Origin: Alphaproteobacteria bacterium
GTDB lineage: Bacteria; Pseudomonadota; Alphaproteobacteria; UBA6615
DNA length: 64,000 nucleotides
NCBI GenBank assembly: GCA_002727315.1
Contig: PBWR01000012.1
Coordinates: 1-64,000, forward strand
Reading direction: 5' to 3'
A program made the translations under genes and the position numbers. The notes under the pieces were generated by a model that did no database searches, was not told the origin of the DNA, and saw only the letters and a program-made list of their open reading frames with translations. This document shows positions 62,393-64,000 of the stretch, in pieces. The stretch's first letter is position 1. Each line of letters opens with the position of its first letter.

Positions 62393-63252
62393 TCCGCGCC
62401 CTTTGCCTTGACCGTGTCCTCATGGCTGCCCCATTCGGTCCAGGAGCCGTCATAGAGGGTCCAGTTGTCCCGGCCGATCAGATGCATGCCGAGGCCGAGG
62501 ATACAGGCGGTCACGCCGGAACCGCAGGTCGTTGCCACGGTGCGCGAGCCGTCGGCCCCGACCCGGTCGAAGGCCGCGCGCAACGTGTCGGCGTCGCGGA
62601 AGGATCCGTTCTCCAGGTCAACGATTTCCGCGTAGGGAAGATTGGCCGATCCCGGGATGTGCCCAGGCTCCACGCCCGGGCGTGCCTCAGGTTCGCTTCC
62701 CGCGAAACGGTTGGCGGCACGCGCATCAAGGACGAGTTCTGCGCCGCTGTCGATATTGGCAATGATCTGCTCGATCGACCTGAGACTGTTCATGTCCTTT
62801 GTCGCATCGAAGTTCTCGGGCGCGGGCGCAGGGACTTCGGCGGTGACGGGCCGGCCTTCGGCCTGCCACTTGTGGAACCCGCCGGCCATCACGGCGACAT
62901 TTTCGTGTCCGAAGACACGGAACATCCACCAGACACGCGGCGCGCAAAACAGCCCGTCGGCATCGTAAACGATCACGCGATGTTCGTTGCCGATCCCCAT
63001 CGCGCCGACCGCGGCGGCGAAATCTTTCGCACTCGGGAACATGTGGGGGGACGGGGTCGGGTTGGGGTCGCAAACCGTGTCGATATCGAAATGCAGCGCG
63101 CCGGGGATATGCGCGGCCGCATACTCGGCCTTGGCGTCGCGCCCGGTCGCGGCCAGGTGATAGGACCCGTCGAATACCCGCACGGCCGGATCTTCCAAGT
63201 GATCTTCGACCCAGGCGGTGTCGACGAGGGAGTCTGGATTTGCATAGGACAT
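62389..63252 (-). CDS. sseA: 3-mercaptopyruvate sulfurtransferase (rhodanese family)
   Basis: This 287-residue tandem-rhodanese protein moves sulfur from 3-mercaptopyruvate to a thiol or cyanide. The active-site loop reads CGSGVTA at about residue 240, which is the mercaptopyruvate-type loop rather than the thiosulfate-type CRKGVT. The first domain lacks a cysteine at the same position, as usual. It sits between metC and the AlaX-like gene and probably shares their message. Confidence 0.92.
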   Translation of the reverse strand: MSYANPDSLVDTAWVEDHLEDPAVRVFDGSYHLAATGRDAKAEYAAAHIPGALHFDIDTVCDPNPTPSPHMFPSAKDFAAAVGAMGIGNEHRVIVYDADGLFCAPRVWWMFRVFGHENVAVMAGGFHKWQAEGRPVTAEVPAPAPENFDATKDMNSLRSIEQIIANIDSGAELVLDARAANRFAGSEPEARPGVEPGHIPGSANLPYAEIVDLENGSFRDADTLRAAFDRVGADGSRTVATTCGSGVTACILGLGMHLIGRDNWTLYDGSWTEWGSHEDTVKAKGAE

Positions 63253-63278
63253 GAGATAAATCTCGCTAACCGTTTGTT

Positions 63279-64000
63279 TTATTGTTCGTTCAAGGCGATG
63301 GCCACGCGCCGGTTTTGACGGCCCTTGCTCTCGATCTTTGTCACTGTGACGGGACCGATTTCCGAAGTATTGGCAACATGTGTACCACCACAGGGTTGCA
63401 GGTCGAGACCCTCGATCCGGATCAGCCGGACCCGCCCCGCACCGGAAGGTGGTTTGACGCTCATGGTCTTGACCAGATCTGGCTGCGCGACCAGTTCGTC
63501 GTCCGTGATCCAGTCATGGCTGACCGGGTGATCGCCGGAGATAAGATCGTTCAGTTGTGCCGCGATGGCCTCCTTGTCGAGACCGCCTTCGGGTATCGAG
63601 AAATCGAGACGGCCCTTGCCGTCATTCACCTGACCGCCGGTGACCGGATATCCGAGGACGGCGGACAGGAGGTGCAGACAGGTATGCACCCGCATCAGAC
63701 GGTGTCGCCGTTCCCAATCGATTTCTGCGGTGAGTGTCGTGCCGGCCGCCAGGGCGAGCTGTCTCTCGGCGGGGACGTGGATGATCACGTCCGGTCCGCC
63801 GTCTTCCTCACGGCCTTTCACCGTCGTCGCGATATTGACCGTTTGGCCGTCGAGGGTCCGCAGGATGCCGCTGTCACCGGGTTGTCCGCCACCGGTGGGA
63901 TAGAACACCGTGCGGTCGAGGACGATCCCGCCGAGATCGTTGACTACGAGGACCGTCGCCTCGCAGGTTCTCGCGTAGGGATCGTCGCGAAAGACGGTTT
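63279..64000 (-). CDS. AlaX-type alanyl-tRNA editing protein (5' end beyond the window)
   Basis: The visible part encodes about 239 residues that match the free-standing editing domain of alanyl-tRNA synthetase, which hydrolyses mischarged Ser- or Gly-tRNA(Ala). The zinc motifs are HTCLH and CGGTH (in LDLQPCGGTHVANTSEIG), and the N-terminal DRTVFYPTGGGQPGDSG is the glycine-rich signature. The frame is open to the right edge, reading FRDDPYARTCEATVLVVND upstream of the GTG at 63908, so the true start lies beyond 64000. It is probably the first gene of the unit with sseA and metC. Confidence 0.9.
   Translation of the reverse strand, partial: TVFRDDPYARTCEATVLVVNDLGGIVLDRTVFYPTGGGQPGDSGILRTLDGQTVNIATTVKGREEDGGPDVIIHVPAERQLALAAGTTLTAEIDWERRHRLMRVHTCLHLLSAVLGYPVTGGQVNDGKGRLDFSIPEGGLDKEAIAAQLNDLISGDHPVSHDWITDDELVAQPDLVKTMSVKPPSGAGRVRLIRIEGLDLQPCGGTHVANTSEIGPVTVTKIESKGRQNRRVAIALNEQ

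Noticed and set aside
1..64000. CRISPR array, insertion sequence, prophage or toxin-antitoxin system
   Set aside because: I looked for spaced direct repeats, transposase or integrase-like proteins and small paired genes and saw none.

Overview
The window comes from a GC-rich, gene-dense, metabolically versatile bacterium, most likely a free-living alphaproteobacterium with a Rhodospirillales- or marine-Rhizobiales-like gene set. Supporting evidence is a complex I NDUFS4-type accessory subunit (a hallmark of alphaproteobacteria and mitochondria), a complete Mrp antiporter operon, a form II cox-type molybdenum hydroxylase cluster, and many short-chain dehydrogenases, fumarylacetoacetase-family hydrolases and acyl-CoA enzymes. 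I cannot fix the genus from the sequence alone. I see no phage genes, insertion sequences or CRISPR array.

Region by region. (1) 1-17 kb is a patchwork of short catabolic transcription units: two subunits of a molybdenum hydroxylase, a GST, a MetE-like methyltransferase, a polysaccharide-deacetylase-like hydrolase with a 2-hydroxyacid dehydrogenase and a hydratase, a nitroreductase, an SMP-30 lactonase, a beta-keto acid cleavage enzyme, a DapA-like aldolase, an amidohydrolase with an FAH-family hydrolase, an acyl-CoA dehydrogenase and a metallo-beta-lactamase-fold protein. It holds several decayed genes: two abutting gene tails near 3.5 kb, a frameshifted trypsin-like protease at 6.5 kb, an internally deleted acyl-CoA dehydrogenase copy at 14.6 kb and an RTX-like remnant at 17.2 kb. 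(2) 17.5-24.4 kb has a GST divergent from an acyl-CoA synthetase/SDR/esterase unit, another SDR, a TauE/SafE exporter and a coiled-coil membrane protein. (3) 24.8-29.5 kb is a four-gene Gld-type ABC transporter operon (ATPase, permease, GldG-like auxiliary protein, DUF4340 protein) closed by a strong terminator. (4) 30.4-41.4 kb, all on the minus strand, is a cox cluster: MFS transporter, coxG, coxS, coxL (AYRGAGR, form II), coxM, terminator, coxD, coxE, two split XdhC halves and a fused molybdopterin-binding/nucleotidyltransferase protein. Together these encode the hydroxylase, its maturation ATPase/VWA pair and the enzymes that tailor and insert the molybdenum cofactor.

(5) 41.5-47.4 kb is the seven-gene Mrp (Mnh) Na+/H+ antiporter operon in the order A-B-C-D-E-F-G with mostly overlapping genes. 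(6) 47.8-54.4 kb contains an Atm1-type ABC exporter, a thiamine-precursor ABC importer (thiYXZ) led by a TPP riboswitch whose closing stem contains the start codon, a histone-deacetylase-like amidohydrolase, a DUF192 protein and a small secreted protein. (7) 54.5-56 kb holds tRNA-Pro(UGG), an SDR gene followed by a degenerate copy of a tRNA 3' end, the NDUFS4-like gene and tRNA-Arg(UCU). (8) 56-61 kb is a compact minus-strand operon of a thiolase-like protein, a DUF35 partner, both subunits of a 3-oxoacid CoA-transferase, an SDR with an altered active site and a flavin-dependent monooxygenase, which looks like an uncharacterised catabolic pathway. (9) 61.2-64 kb carries cystathionine beta-lyase, 3-mercaptopyruvate sulfurtransferase and an AlaX-type editing protein that runs off the right edge.

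Most of the window is recognisable metabolism. The observations I consider most worth following are the thiolase/DUF35/CoA-transferase/monooxygenase operon, the Gld-type ABC operon, the form II cox cluster with its fused cofactor enzyme, the start-codon-containing TPP riboswitch, the tRNA-flanked SDR gene and the cluster of decayed genes in the first 17 kb.
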